Shown one piece after another: positions 26,125 to 34,598 of a stretch of DNA of 64,000 nt. Positions within the stretch are counted from its first letter, which is position 1. Each line of letters starts with the position of its first letter. Below the pieces are notes generated by a model that was not told where the DNA came from, ran no database searches, and worked only from the letters and a program-made list of their open reading frames with translations. The translations under genes were made by a program, and so were the position numbers. The stretch comes from Stutzerimonas stutzeri (GTDB taxonomy: Bacteria; Pseudomonadota; Gammaproteobacteria; Pseudomonadales; Pseudomonadaceae): NCBI RefSeq assembly GCF_019090095.1, contig NZ_JAGQFP010000002.1:310001-374000 (forward strand). The letters are read 5' to 3'.

Positions 26125-27267
26125 ATGGACTTCAAACTGACTGAAGAGCAGCAAATGCTGCAAGACACCGCGGCGCGTCTGGTGCGCGACGCCTACCCGT
26201 TCGAGCAGCGCGAGAAATTCAGCGAGTCGGAACTGGGCTTCTCAGCCGAGTTCTGGGCGCAGCTGGGCGAGCTGGGCCTGACTGCCGTGCCGTTCTCCGA
26301 AGAGATCGGCGGCTTCGGTGGTGGCGGCGTGGAAACCATGCTGGTGATGACCGAGCTGGGGCGCGGCCTGACGCTGGAGCCCTACCTGCAATCGGTGATC
26401 TTTGGCGGCGGGCTGTTGAATCAGCTGGGCAGTGACGCGCAGAAGGCTGATCTGCTGCCGCAGGTGGCGGCCGGTTCGCTGCAATTGGCGGTCGCCTTCG
26501 AGGAACCGCAGAGTCACTACAACCTCAACGATGTGCAGACCAAGGCCGAGGCGGCCGACGGCGGCTATCGCCTGAGCGGCCGCAAGGCGGTGGTGATTGG
26601 CGGGCACAGCGCCGGCAAGCTCATCGTCTCGGCACGTACGGCAGGCGATAGCCGTGACGAGGCCGGGATCAGCCTGTTCCTGATCGACCCGACTGCCCAA
26701 GGCGTCAGCCGTCGCGTCTACCCGACCATCGACGGGCGCAAGGGCTGCGAACTGTTCCTCGACAACGTGCAGGTCGGTGCCGATGCCGTGCTGGGCGAGA
26801 TCGGCAACGCGCTCCCGGCGCTGCGCTACCAGCAGGGTCGCGCCATCGCCGCGCAATGCGCCGACGCGCTGGGCAGCATGGACGAAGCCTGCAAGCTGAC
26901 CCTCGACTACCTGAAGACGCGCAAGCAGTTCGGCGTGCCGATCGGCAAGTTCCAGGTCCTGCAGCACCGCATGGTCGACATGCAAACCGAGCTGGAGCAG
27001 GCCACCAGCATGGCGATCCTCGCGGCGACCTTTGCCGATGGTGAAGACAACGACGACCGCCGTCGTATCATCGCCGCCGCCAAATACATCTGCGCCCGCG
27101 CCGCCCGCAAGGTGGCCGAAGAAGCGATCCAGCTGCACGGCGGCATCGGCATGACCTGGGAATACAACCTCGCCCACCACGCCAAGCGGCTGGTGATGAT
27201 CGCCCACCAGTTCGGTGACGATGACCATCATCTGAAGGCGTACGCGAAGTTGATGCAGGTGGCGTGA
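26125..27267 (+). CDS. Acyl-CoA dehydrogenase, PimD-like
   Basis: 380 residues. More divergent acyl-CoA dehydrogenase: MDFKLTEEQQMLQDTAARLVRD at the N-terminus, weakened middle-domain motif (LAVAFEEPQSHYN in place of the usual TEPxAGSD), LKTRKQFGVPIGKFQVLQHRMVDM, and C-terminal EEAIQLHGGIGMTWEYNLAHHAKR. The weak flavin-loop motif fits a partner subunit resembling the pimeloyl-CoA dehydrogenase small chain. Last gene of the operon. Confidence 0.87.
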   Translation: MDFKLTEEQQMLQDTAARLVRDAYPFEQREKFSESELGFSAEFWAQLGELGLTAVPFSEEIGGFGGGGVETMLVMTELGRGLTLEPYLQSVIFGGGLLNQLGSDAQKADLLPQVAAGSLQLAVAFEEPQSHYNLNDVQTKAEAADGGYRLSGRKAVVIGGHSAGKLIVSARTAGDSRDEAGISLFLIDPTAQGVSRRVYPTIDGRKGCELFLDNVQVGADAVLGEIGNALPALRYQQGRAIAAQCADALGSMDEACKLTLDYLKTRKQFGVPIGKFQVLQHRMVDMQTELEQATSMAILAATFADGEDNDDRRRIIAAAKYICARAARKVAEEAIQLHGGIGMTWEYNLAHHAKRLVMIAHQFGDDDHHLKAYAKLMQVA

Positions 27268-27290
27268 TCGCCTGACCGCACGACAACCGA

Positions 27291-27317
27291 ACCCGCTCTC
27301 AGGAGCGGGTTTTTTTA
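27291..27317 (+). terminator. Rho-independent terminator of the beta-oxidation operon
   Basis: Stem ACCCGCTC/GAGCGGGT with loop TCAG and seven T residues, 23 bases after the last gene. Confidence 0.93.
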
Positions 27318-27350
27318 TCAGAGCAAAATGTCGGCAAGGGACGCCGCTCG

Positions 27351-27425
27351 GTAGGGTGGATGTCGCTTTTCACATCCACGCGGTTGGGTCGGCACGGTGG
27401 ATCGGTGGAGCGTGATCCACCCTAC
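27351..27425. repeat. 75-bp palindromic repeat element, copy 1
   Basis: Begins GTAGGGTGGATGTCGC and ends GATCCACCCTAC, giving terminal inverted repeats GTAGGGTGGAT/ATCCACCCTAC. Internal shorter inverted repeats (ATCCACG, GGTGGAT) would allow two nested hairpins. REP/MITE-like architecture with no coding capacity. Copies 2-4 are at 27511, 34156 and 34524. Confidence 0.9.
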
Positions 27426-27510
27426 GATGGCCGGTGTGACGCAGGGGCTGATACCACGGTTCGCACAAGTGCCGTGCGGCGAAAGCGCGCCGTTGCCAGC
27501 GCTGCAGTTC

Positions 27511-27586
27511 GTAGGGTGGATGTCGCTTTTCACATCCACGCGGTTGGGTCGGCACCGGTGGATCGGTGGAGCGTGATCCACCCTAC
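27511..27586. repeat. 75-bp palindromic repeat element, copy 2
   Basis: 76 bases, nearly identical to copy 1 (one extra C in the centre), 160 bases downstream of it. Same terminal GTAGGGTGGAT/ATCCACCCTAC arms. Confidence 0.9.
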
Positions 27587-27648
27587 GATGGCCGGCGTCG
27601 CACAGGGGCTGATACCACGGTTCGCATAGGTGCTGTGGTGGCGAAGCG

Positions 27649-28551
27649 TTATGTCGCCGTAGCCAGCGCTGCAGCCTGAGCCTGGTGGTGCGGCTCCAGC
27701 TCCGGCAGCAGGTGTTCGGACCAGAGTGTCGGCTTGAAGGACTCGCGAAAGAAGCCGAAATGGCCGATGCGATCCGCGCCGACTTCGCTGGGCGCAATCC
27801 GACGCAGGGTTTTTGGCGCGCCGGTATAAAAACCGTGCAGCGATTCGGTGTTGCGTGCCGACATCATTTCGTCGTCGGTGAACGAAAGTGAGGTCAGCGG
27901 CGTTCGCACCGCGGCGAAGGCCTGACGCATGGGTTCGCCCTCGATACCGACCAGGTAGTCCGGGTGCAAGCACCAGCGTCGCCATTGGCGAATGACGCCG
28001 GCGGGCAGGTCGCCCACGGCGCCGATACGGTCACCCGGAAAGTACCCGGCGATCGCCGTGAGCGCCGGCGCCAGGCCGTGCCAGAGCAGCCAGGCCTTGC
28101 GCCGGATCTGCGGGCTATTCTCGCGCCAGTAGCCGCTGCCCGCCGCGATGGTGACGATGCGGCTCAGCCGTCCATGACCTTCGACCAGCGGCAGGATCTG
28201 CGCGCCGACGCTGTGGCCGATCCAGTAGATCGGCAACTCGCCGGCAGCGTCGGCTACCGCCGCCAGCACGGCGCTGCAGTCGTGGCGGGCCCAGTCGAGG
28301 ATGTCGACCTGCAGCTGGCGCAGCGGTACGCGGCGGGAGCGGCCCATGCCCAGATAGTCGAAGGTGACGACCAGATAGCCTTGCTCGGCGAGCCAACCGG
28401 CAAAGGTGGCGTAGAAGCGTTGCTTGACGCCCATCGCCGGTACGATCAGCACCGCCCCGCGTGGTGTGCCCGCTGCTGGGTACCAGTAGCTGGACAGCAG
28501 ATGACCGTTGCCGTTGTCGATCGAGCGCTCTTGTGCCTGTATCGTCGCCAT
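27649..28551 (-). CDS. Alpha/beta-hydrolase (serine aminopeptidase S33-like)
   Basis: 300 residues. Alpha/beta-hydrolase fold with oxyanion region VLIVPAMGVKQRFY, FDYLGMGRS, and nucleophile elbow GHSVGAQ (Ser in IYWIGHSVGAQI). The likely acid is in the later half, and the histidine is in RIGHFGFF. Cytoplasmic, no signal peptide. Substrate unknown; a small ester or amide is plausible. It is divergent from a TetR gene, which probably regulates it. The last codons lie in the block that is duplicated with the repeat element, so its present C-terminus (AALATAT) may have been reshaped by that event. Confidence 0.85.
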   Translation of the reverse strand: MATIQAQERSIDNGNGHLLSSYWYPAAGTPRGAVLIVPAMGVKQRFYATFAGWLAEQGYLVVTFDYLGMGRSRRVPLRQLQVDILDWARHDCSAVLAAVADAAGELPIYWIGHSVGAQILPLVEGHGRLSRIVTIAAGSGYWRENSPQIRRKAWLLWHGLAPALTAIAGYFPGDRIGAVGDLPAGVIRQWRRWCLHPDYLVGIEGEPMRQAFAAVRTPLTSLSFTDDEMMSARNTESLHGFYTGAPKTLRRIAPSEVGADRIGHFGFFRESFKPTLWSEHLLPELEPHHQAQAAALATAT

Positions 28552-28616
28552 TTTTTGTTCTCCGCTCTTCTAGGTTTGCCACGCGCCATGCAGTATACGA
28601 AGAGCAGAAGATAATT

Positions 28617-28633
28617 CTAGAAAAATATTCTAG
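28617..28633. promoter_or_regulatory. Candidate TetR operator
   Basis: CTAGAAAAATATTCTAG: 6-base arms CTAGAA/TTCTAG around five bases, in the 99-base gap between the hydrolase and the TetR gene, 17 bases before the latter. Placement and symmetry suit autoregulation. Confidence 0.55.
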
Positions 28634-28650
28634 TTCACCTTGGAGGTCGG

Positions 28651-29232
28651 ATGGCTCGCAGTAGCCGTAAACAGGAAATCCTGCAGGCCGCACTCGCCTG
28701 TTTCACCGAGTTCGGTGTCGAGGCGACCACCATCGAGATGATCCGCGATCGGTCAGGAGCGAGCATCGGCAGCCTCTACCATCATTTCGGCAATCGTGAG
28801 CGGATCATCGCGGCGCTGTACCTGGAAGGCATCGGTGAGTATGCGGCGCTGCTGGAGGCCGGGCTGATCGAGACGCTGGATGCCGAGGCGTGTGTGAAGC
28901 TATTCGTGACCAGCTATATCGACTGGGTGGTGGCGAACCCCGACTGGGCCCGCTTCGTGCTGCACAACCGCGGACGGGTTGAGGCCGGCGAAATGGGTGA
29001 GCGGCTGCGTGAAGTCAACCAGGCGCACGGCGAGCGGGTCAGCACCATCCTGCGGCGGCATCGGGACAGCGGCGCCTTTCGGCGGATGCCGGGTGACTGT
29101 TTCCTGGCCGTGGTGATCGGGCCCTGCCACGACATGGCGCGCAACTGGCTGGCCGGGCGCTCTCGCACCGCGTTGGCCGATGTACGCGAATTGCTCGCGG
29201 AGATCGCCTGGGCCAGCGTCAGGGCGCAATAG
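28651..29232 (+). CDS. TetR-family transcriptional regulator
   Basis: 193 residues. N-terminal helix-turn-helix (RKQEILQAALACFTEFGVEATTIEMIRDRSGASIGSLYHHFGNRERIIAALY) and a divergent C-terminal ligand domain (LFVTSYIDWVVANPDWARFVL). Ribosome site GGAGG before the ATG. Likely represses itself and the divergent hydrolase through the palindrome between them; ligand unknown. Confidence 0.9.
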   Translation: MARSSRKQEILQAALACFTEFGVEATTIEMIRDRSGASIGSLYHHFGNRERIIAALYLEGIGEYAALLEAGLIETLDAEACVKLFVTSYIDWVVANPDWARFVLHNRGRVEAGEMGERLREVNQAHGERVSTILRRHRDSGAFRRMPGDCFLAVVIGPCHDMARNWLAGRSRTALADVRELLAEIAWASVRAQ

Positions 29233-29295
29233 ATGAGGACGGCTCGCCGGCCCGGCAGCGTCTCCGCGCGGGGACTGGCGTGGCCGCGCTAGCGA

Positions 29296-30078
29296 TCAGA
29301 CGCCCAGGCTCTCGATATCGCGGGCGAGCATTTCCAACTGGTGTGCCAGGGAGCCGCGCAGCGTCTCTTCGCTGAGCTGGAAGGAGGGCGCACCACAGGT
29401 CAGCGCCATGATGCTGCCGTCGGCCAGGTGCAGCGGCACCCCGGCTGCCTTGACGTTACGGTCCCAGTCGCCGAGCGACAGGCAGAAGCCGTGACGGCGG
29501 AACTCTTCGAAGGAGCCTTCCAGTGACTGCTTCATGGCGGGCCAGTCGTCGCCGTACTTGGCTTCCAGCGCGGCCATGAGGTGCTCGCGCTCCTTTTCCG
29601 GGGTGGCGGCCAGAAAGGCACGGCCCGCGGAGGTGGTCGCCAAGGGCAGGCGGACGCCAACATCCATGCGCAACGTCGAAACCTCGGCCGGGCGGCAGTT
29701 TTCCACGTAGATCATCGACAGGCGATCACGGCATGTCAGGCCGACCGACGTGTTGGTCCGGCGGGCGAACTCATCCATGTAGGGCTTGGCCAGCTGGCGC
29801 ACGCGAAGATTGGACACGTAGGCGTAACCCAGTGCCAGAACGCCGGAATCGAGCTGATATTTCTCCAGCTGCTGGGAATAGCTGAGATAGCCAAGCTTGG
29901 TCAGGGTGTAGGTCATGCGCGACACGGTGGGCTTGGGCAGGCCGGTGATCCGTGCGATGTCCTGATTGCCCATCACCACCGAACCGTGGGTAAAAGCGCG
30001 CAGCACGTCCAGGCCACGAGACAGGGCCTCGACGAACTTGCGGTCTTTCGGGTTCTCGATGTCTTCAGCGTCGCTCAT
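29296..30078 (-). CDS. IclR-family transcriptional regulator
   Basis: 260 residues from the ATG at 30078 (MSDAEDIENPKDRKF); the longer reading from 30174 adds an unconserved arginine-rich stretch. Winged helix-turn-helix (EALSRGLDVLRAF... GNQDIARITGLPKPTVSRMTYTLTKLGYL) and IclR effector domain (LPLATTSAGRAFLAA). It resembles the PcaR/PobR-type subgroup regulating aromatic or acid catabolism, but no target gene is adjacent on either side, so the regulon is unknown. Confidence 0.88.
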   Translation of the reverse strand: MSDAEDIENPKDRKFVEALSRGLDVLRAFTHGSVVMGNQDIARITGLPKPTVSRMTYTLTKLGYLSYSQQLEKYQLDSGVLALGYAYVSNLRVRQLAKPYMDEFARRTNTSVGLTCRDRLSMIYVENCRPAEVSTLRMDVGVRLPLATTSAGRAFLAATPEKEREHLMAALEAKYGDDWPAMKQSLEGSFEEFRRHGFCLSLGDWDRNVKAAGVPLHLADGSIMALTCGAPSFQLSEETLRGSLAHQLEMLARDIESLGV

Positions 30079-30671
30079 GATGATGTCGGTCTTTTTCCGG
30101 TAGTGGGGCAGCGGGGGCGAACGATAGCAGAACGCCTTGAGAGGCAGCAGTACGGCTGCGCCGGCGCGTGTCATCGTCCGAGGTCAGGAAGATCCTCCGC
30201 TCTGTCGATGGGCATTGTTTCATAGTAGTGGAAAAATCCCACTCCGAATTTCGCACAGTAAAATTGTGATTCGCTAAAGCGGCACCTGTTTGTGGTGGGG
30301 CCCCACCGGAGGGCTGTCCCCTGTCGAGCCTGCTGGCGGGGCGGCGGCACGCTGAGCTGCGGCGTCGGGCCGGTTCGTTTCATCTATTCGATCCAAAATC
30401 AGCCGACGAACGGCAAAGCGGTGCATAGGCGCCCCGACGCGCTCTGCCGCCTGTCGAGCGCGCACGGCGCGGCTCGGGAAAAGTCATGCCGCGCTTGTTG
30501 CTCGGGGGGCTTTCTGATATAAAGCAGCGCTCTTTTCTAGGGGCCCGGTTTCTTCGCTTGCCGCGTAGCCGGTAAGACCCCAATGAAACGTGGCGCTGAG
30601 CGCCGAAAGACAAGTGAATTCAAGCGGCCAACCCATGCCGGGTTGGGCATGTGGTTTTAGAGGGCTGAGGC
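30079..30671. other. Intergenic region between IclR gene and rpmB
   Basis: 593 bases. It contains the rpmB promoter (30495-30523) and, nearer the IclR gene, small inverted repeats: AGTGG-N7-CCACT (30227-30243) and CACA/TGTG arms around 30254-30270, which might be IclR operators. A short unrecognised coding sequence cannot be excluded, but none stands out. Confidence 0.4.
30495..30523 (+). promoter_or_regulatory. Sigma-70 promoter of rpmB-rpmG
   Basis: -35 TTGTTG, 17-base spacer, -10 TATAAA, with a GC-rich tract just after; consistent with a strong ribosomal-protein promoter and a leader of about 140 bases. Confidence 0.65.
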
Positions 30672-30908
30672 ATGTCGAGAGTCTGTCAAGTTACCGGTAA
30701 GGGTCCGGTAACCGGGAACAACGTTTCCCACGCAATGAACAAAACCCGTCGTCGTTTCCTGCCGAACCTGCAGCATCATCGCTTCTGGGTCGAGTCCGAG
30801 AACCGCTTCGTCCGTCTGCGCCTGAGCGCCAAGGGCATGCGTATTATCGACAAGCGCGGCATCGACGCCGTTCTGGCTGAACTCCGCGCTCGCGGCGAAA
30901 AGGTTTAA
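30672..30908 (+). CDS. rpmB: 50S ribosomal protein L28
   Basis: 78 residues, full length ([34 protein letters not shown]...). Binds 23S rRNA in the large subunit. GAGGG and GAGG upstream of the ATG. It forms the usual pair with rpmG, 11 bases downstream. Confidence 0.98.
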   Translation: MSRVCQVTGKGPVTGNNVSHAMNKTRRRFLPNLQHHRFWVESENRFVRLRLSAKGMRIIDKRGIDAVLAELRARGEKV

Positions 30909-30919
30909 GGAGAACTATC

Positions 30920-31075
30920 ATGCGTGATCTGATCCGTTTGGTGTCCAGCGCCGGTACCGGCCATTTCTACACCACCGACAAGAACAAGCGCACTACGCCC
31001 GACAAGATCGAAATCAAGAAGTACGATCCGGTCGTGCGTAAGCACGTGATCTACAAGGAAGCCAAGATCAAGTAA
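30920..31075 (+). CDS. rpmG: 50S ribosomal protein L33
   Basis: 51 residues ([19 protein letters not shown]...VIYKEAKIK). It lacks the CxxC pairs of the zinc-binding form, so it is the zinc-independent type. AAGGAG precedes the ATG. Confidence 0.98.
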   Translation: MRDLIRLVSSAGTGHFYTTDKNKRTTPDKIEIKKYDPVVRKHVIYKEAKIK

Positions 31076-31094
31076 TTGATCGGCCCTTGAAGGA

Positions 31095-31120
31095 AAAACC
31101 CGCCAGCTGGCGGGTTTTTT
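31095..31120. terminator. Bidirectional terminator between rpmG and the aminotransferase
   Basis: Perfect stem AAAACCCGCC/GGCGGGTTTT with loop AGCT, flanked by A-run and T-run, so it can terminate both convergent transcripts. Confidence 0.92.
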
Positions 31121-31136
31121 CGTTTCTGGTCTGCCG

Positions 31137-32447
31137 TCACGCGGTCTTGCGGATGGCCCCGGCGAGGCGCTCGATCATGGCGTCGATGTGCTCGCGTTCG
31201 ACGATCAAGGCCGGTGACAGCGCAATGGTGTCGCCGCTGGCGCGCGCCAGCAGGCCGTCGGCGAAGCACTGGCGGAACACCTCGTAGCCGCGCTTGCCAA
31301 CGCCGTCGGGGTGCGCCGCGAACTGGATACCGGCAACCAGGCCAACGGTGCGGATGTCGGTCACGTTGGGCAGCCCCTGCAGGCTGAACAAGGCGTCCTG
31401 CCAGTAGCCTTCGAGCTCGATGGCTTTCTGGAACAGGTTTTCACGCTGATAGATTTCCTGCGTGGCCAGGGCGGCAGCGCAGGCGACCGGATGCCCGGAA
31501 TAGGTGTAGCCATGGAAGAACTCGATGGCGCTTTCCGGGCCCTGCATGAAGGCGTCGTGAATCTGTTCGTCGACGAACACCGCCCCCATCGGGATCGCGC
31601 CGTTGGTCAGGCCCTTGGCGCAGGTGAGGATGTCCGGCGTGACGCCCCAGCGCTGTGCGGCGAAGGCCTCACCGACGCGGCCGAAGCCGGTGATCACTTC
31701 GTCGAAGATCAGCAGGATGCCGTGCTTGCGGGTGATCTCGCGCAGGCGCTGCAGGTAACCTTGCGGCGGCAGGATCACACCGGCGGACCCGGACATCGGT
31801 TCGACGATCACCGCCGCGATGTTCTCCGCCCCGTGCAGGGTGACCAGGCGCTCCAGTTCGTCGGCCTTTTCGGCGCCCTGTTCCGGCAGCCCGCGGCTGA
31901 AAGCGTTGCGTTGCAGGTCGAGCGTATGCGGCAGATGATCGACTCCCGGCAACAGCGCGCCGAATGCCTTGCGGTTGTTGGCCATGCCGCCCACCGAAAT
32001 GCCGCCGAAGCCGACGCCATGGTAAGCGAGCTCACGCCCGATCAGCCGCGTGCGACTGCCTTGGCCGATCGCGCGCTGGTAGGCCAGGGCAATCTTCAAG
32101 GCGGTATCGGCCGATTCCGAGCCTGAGTTGGTGAAGAACACCCGGTTCAGCCCGGCCGGGCTGATCTGCGCCAGCCGCTCGGCCAGCTCGAAGGGCAGCG
32201 GATGGCCCATCTGGAAGGTCGGCGCGAAGTCCAGCTGGGCGATCTGCCGGCTCACCGCTTCGGTGATTTCACGCCGCCCGTGTCCGGCGTTGCAGCACCA
32301 CAGCCCGGCCGTGCCGTCGATCACTTGGCGCCCCTCGGTGTCTGTGTAATACATGCCCTCGGCCCGTTCGAGCAGGCGTGGGCTGCCCTTGAACTGACGG
32401 TTGGCGGTAAAAGGCATCCAGAAGTGGTCGACGCAATCGTGGGTCAT
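31137..32447 (-). CDS. Class-III aminotransferase (omega-amino acid:pyruvate type)
   Basis: 436 residues. PLP lysine K278 in TCAKGLTNGAIPMG; cofactor-binding NSGSESADTALK and IFDEVITGFGRVGE; substrate-entry GLWCCNAGHGR. The group includes beta-alanine:pyruvate and putrescine/GABA:pyruvate transaminases (BauA, SpuC, GabT2). From memory, a class-III transaminase, kauB and rpmBG are also neighbours in P. aeruginosa, which supports a polyamine or omega-amino-acid role. Divergent from kauB, with a 202-base gap. Confidence 0.87.
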   Translation of the reverse strand: MTHDCVDHFWMPFTANRQFKGSPRLLERAEGMYYTDTEGRQVIDGTAGLWCCNAGHGRREITEAVSRQIAQLDFAPTFQMGHPLPFELAERLAQISPAGLNRVFFTNSGSESADTALKIALAYQRAIGQGSRTRLIGRELAYHGVGFGGISVGGMANNRKAFGALLPGVDHLPHTLDLQRNAFSRGLPEQGAEKADELERLVTLHGAENIAAVIVEPMSGSAGVILPPQGYLQRLREITRKHGILLIFDEVITGFGRVGEAFAAQRWGVTPDILTCAKGLTNGAIPMGAVFVDEQIHDAFMQGPESAIEFFHGYTYSGHPVACAAALATQEIYQRENLFQKAIELEGYWQDALFSLQGLPNVTDIRTVGLVAGIQFAAHPDGVGKRGYEVFRQCFADGLLARASGDTIALSPALIVEREHIDAMIERLAGAIRKTA

Positions 32448-32537
32448 GGCGCGCTCCGGCAGGGCAGTTTTGGCGGCTATGCTGGTACACGACAGCCATT
32501 ACGGGTAGCCAGCGGTTTCGGCGAGTCTATGTTTAAT

Positions 32538-32548
32538 AAAACGAACAA
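32538..32548. promoter_or_regulatory. AAAACGAACAA motif in the aminotransferase/kauB gap
   Basis: The identical 11-mer recurs at 63699-63709 upstream of spuA. Both sites flank polyamine-pathway genes, suggesting a shared regulator such as PauR; the binding specificity was not verified. Confidence 0.4.
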
Positions 32549-32649
32549 AACAAGCCGGAAACCGGCGGACGCGTAAAAAATATTGATAGCCCCGGCGCCC
32601 CTGGTTTAGGGTGCCTCTCTGATTAGTCAATTGTTACCGAGGACGTTTC

Positions 32650-34143
32650 ATGACCACCCTGACACTTGCCGATTGGCAACAGCGCGCTCGCGACCTGCGC
32701 ATCGAAGGCCGGGCCTTCATCCAGGGCGAATACACCGCGCCCAGCGCCGGCGCCAGCTTCGATTGCATCAGTCCGGTCGACGGCCGCGTGCTGGCGCAGG
32801 TGGCCAGCTGTGACGAGGCCGACGCCGATCGGGCCGTGATCAGCGCGCGCATGGCGTTCGAATCCGGTGCCTGGTCGCGCATGGCGCCGGCCAAGCGCAA
32901 GGCGACGATGATCCGCTTCGCCAACCTGATCCAGGCCAACGCCGAGGAGCTGGCGCTGCTGGAAACTCTGGACATGGGCAAGCCGATCAGCGATTCGCTG
33001 GGCATCGACATCCCCGGCTCGGCCAACGCGCTGCGCTGGTCGGGAGAGGCGATCGACAAGATCTACGATGAAGTGGCGGCGACGCCGCACGATCAGCTGG
33101 GCCTGGTGACCCGCGAACCGGTGGGTGTGGTGGCGGCCATCGTGCCATGGAACTTCCCCCTGATGATGGCCTGCTGGAAGCTCGGCCCGGCCTTGGCCAC
33201 GGGTAACTCGGTGATCCTCAAACCTTCGGAGAAATCGCCACTGACTGCCATCCGCGTGGCGCAGCTGGCCATCGAGGCGGGTATCCCGCCGGGCGTGCTC
33301 AACGTGCTGCCGGGCTACGGCCACACCGTGGGCAAGGCGCTGGCGCTGCACATGGATGTGGATACGCTGGTGTTCACCGGTTCCACCCGGGTCGCCAAGC
33401 AATTGATGATCTATGCCGGCGAATCGAACATGAAGCGCGTCTGGCTGGAGGCGGGCGGCAAGAGCCCGAACATCGTCTTCGCTGATGCGCCGGATCTCGA
33501 AGCGGCAGCTCGTTCCGCAGCCAGCGCCATCGCCTTCAACCAGGGCGAGGTCTGCACGGCGGGCTCGCGGCTATTGGTGGAGAGTTCGGTCAAGGAGCGG
33601 TTCCTGCCGATGGTGGTGGACGCGCTCAAGGGCTGGAAGCCGGGCAACCCGCTGGATCCGGCCACCAATGTCGGCGCGCTGGTCGATACCCAGCAGCTCG
33701 ACACCGTGCTCGGCTACATCGAGGCGGGTCGCAACGACGGCGCCCAGGTGCTGATCGGTGGCCAGCGCACCATGCAGGAGACGGGCGGCCTCTATGTCGA
33801 GCCGACCATCTTCGACGGTGTCAGCAATGCCATGAAGATCGCGCGAGAAGAGATTTTCGGTCCGGTGCTGTCGGTGATCACCTTCGATACCGCGGCCGAG
33901 GCCGTGAGCATCGCCAACGACACCCCGTATGGCCTGGCCGCAGCGGTATGGACAGCGGATCTCTCCAAGGCCCACCGCACCGCACGCGCGCTGCGGGCCG
34001 GCAGCGTCTGGGTCAACCAGTACGACGGTGGCGACATGACCGCGCCGTTCGGCGGCTTCAAGCAGTCCGGTAACGGTCGCGACAAGTCGCTGCATGCGTT
34101 CGACAAGTACACCGAGCTGAAGGCGACCTGGATCAAGATCTAA
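32650..34143 (+). CDS. kauB: Aldehyde dehydrogenase of polyamine/arginine catabolism
   Basis: 497 residues, near-colinear with P. aeruginosa KauB. Catalytic C302 (GEVCTAGSRL), base E267 (LEAGGKSPN), NAD region VPWNFPLMMACWKLGPALATGNSVILKPSEKSP. It oxidises 4-guanidinobutyraldehyde, 4-aminobutyraldehyde and gamma-glutamyl derivatives in arginine, agmatine and putrescine breakdown. GAGGA precedes the ATG. Its last 276 bases (residues 407-497) are duplicated directly downstream, separated by a repeat element. Confidence 0.93.
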   Translation: MTTLTLADWQQRARDLRIEGRAFIQGEYTAPSAGASFDCISPVDGRVLAQVASCDEADADRAVISARMAFESGAWSRMAPAKRKATMIRFANLIQANAEELALLETLDMGKPISDSLGIDIPGSANALRWSGEAIDKIYDEVAATPHDQLGLVTREPVGVVAAIVPWNFPLMMACWKLGPALATGNSVILKPSEKSPLTAIRVAQLAIEAGIPPGVLNVLPGYGHTVGKALALHMDVDTLVFTGSTRVAKQLMIYAGESNMKRVWLEAGGKSPNIVFADAPDLEAAARSAASAIAFNQGEVCTAGSRLLVESSVKERFLPMVVDALKGWKPGNPLDPATNVGALVDTQQLDTVLGYIEAGRNDGAQVLIGGQRTMQETGGLYVEPTIFDGVSNAMKIAREEIFGPVLSVITFDTAAEAVSIANDTPYGLAAAVWTADLSKAHRTARALRAGSVWVNQYDGGDMTAPFGGFKQSGNGRDKSLHAFDKYTELKATWIKI

Positions 34144-34155
34144 AAGGCAGGAACC

Positions 34156-34230
34156 GTAGGGTGGATGTCGCTTTTTACATCCACCTTGTTGCACCGTCAC
34201 GGTGGATCGGAGAAGCGCGATCCACCCTAC
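34156..34230. repeat. 75-bp palindromic repeat element, copy 3
   Basis: GTAGGGTGGATGTCGC ... GATCCACCCTAC, 12 bases after the kauB stop. Same arms as copies 1 and 2, with a different centre (CTTGTTGCACCGTCA). Confidence 0.92.
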
Positions 34231-34235
34231 GAGGC

Positions 34236-34511
34236 CTGTCGGTGATCACCTTCGATACCGCGGCCGAGGCCGTGAGCATTGCCAACGACACCCCGTATGG
34301 CCTGGCCGCAGCGGTATGGACGGCGGATCTCTCCAAGGCCCACCGCACCGCACGCGGGTTGCGGGCCGGCAGCGTCTGGGTCAACCAGTACGACGGTGGC
34401 GACATGACCGCGCCGTTCGGCGGCTTCAAGCAGTCCGGTAACGGTCGCGACAAGTCGCTGCATGCGTTCGACAAGTACACCGAGCTGAAGGCGACCTGGA
34501 TCAAGATCTGA
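34236..34511 (+). pseudogene. Duplicated kauB C-terminal fragment
   Basis: In-frame copy of kauB residues 407-497 ending in TGA. It has no start, catalytic residues or cofactor-binding domain. The reading frame stays open back through the repeat element, but this has no sign of being a real gene. Confidence 0.93.
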
Positions 34512-34523
34512 GAGGTAGGAACC

Positions 34524-34598
34524 GTAGGGTGGATGTCGCTTTTTACATCCACCTTGTCGCACCGCCACGGTGGATCGGAGAAGCGCGATCCACCCTAC
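34524..34598. repeat. 75-bp palindromic repeat element, copy 4
   Basis: Closes the second unit of the kauB duplication, 12 bases after the fragment's stop and 19 bases before the stop of the convergent glycosyltransferase gene. Differs from copy 3 by two bases (CTTGTCGCACCGCCA). Confidence 0.92.

Larger units (their letters stand above)
27351..27675. repeat. Tandem duplication (about 160-bp unit) containing repeat element and hydrolase 3' end
   Basis: Unit 1 spans 27351-27510 and unit 2 spans 27511-27675. Besides the 75-bp element, both carry the stretches CAGGGGCTGATACCACGG and GCCAGCGCTGCAG, the latter being part of the hydrolase coding end in unit 2. The copies differ by substitutions and small indels, so the duplication is not recent. 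Confidence 0.85.

Noticed and set aside
27351..27675. Possible CRISPR array from repeated blocks
   Set aside because: Only two units of about 160 bases, internally palindromic, without short regular spacers or cas genes.
27318..27985. Open frames across the repeated 160-bp units
   Set aside because: Their similarity to each other comes from the DNA repeats, not from protein selection.
34161..34511. 116-codon open frame starting in a repeat element
   Set aside because: Only the duplicated kauB tail read in frame through the element; treated as pseudogene.
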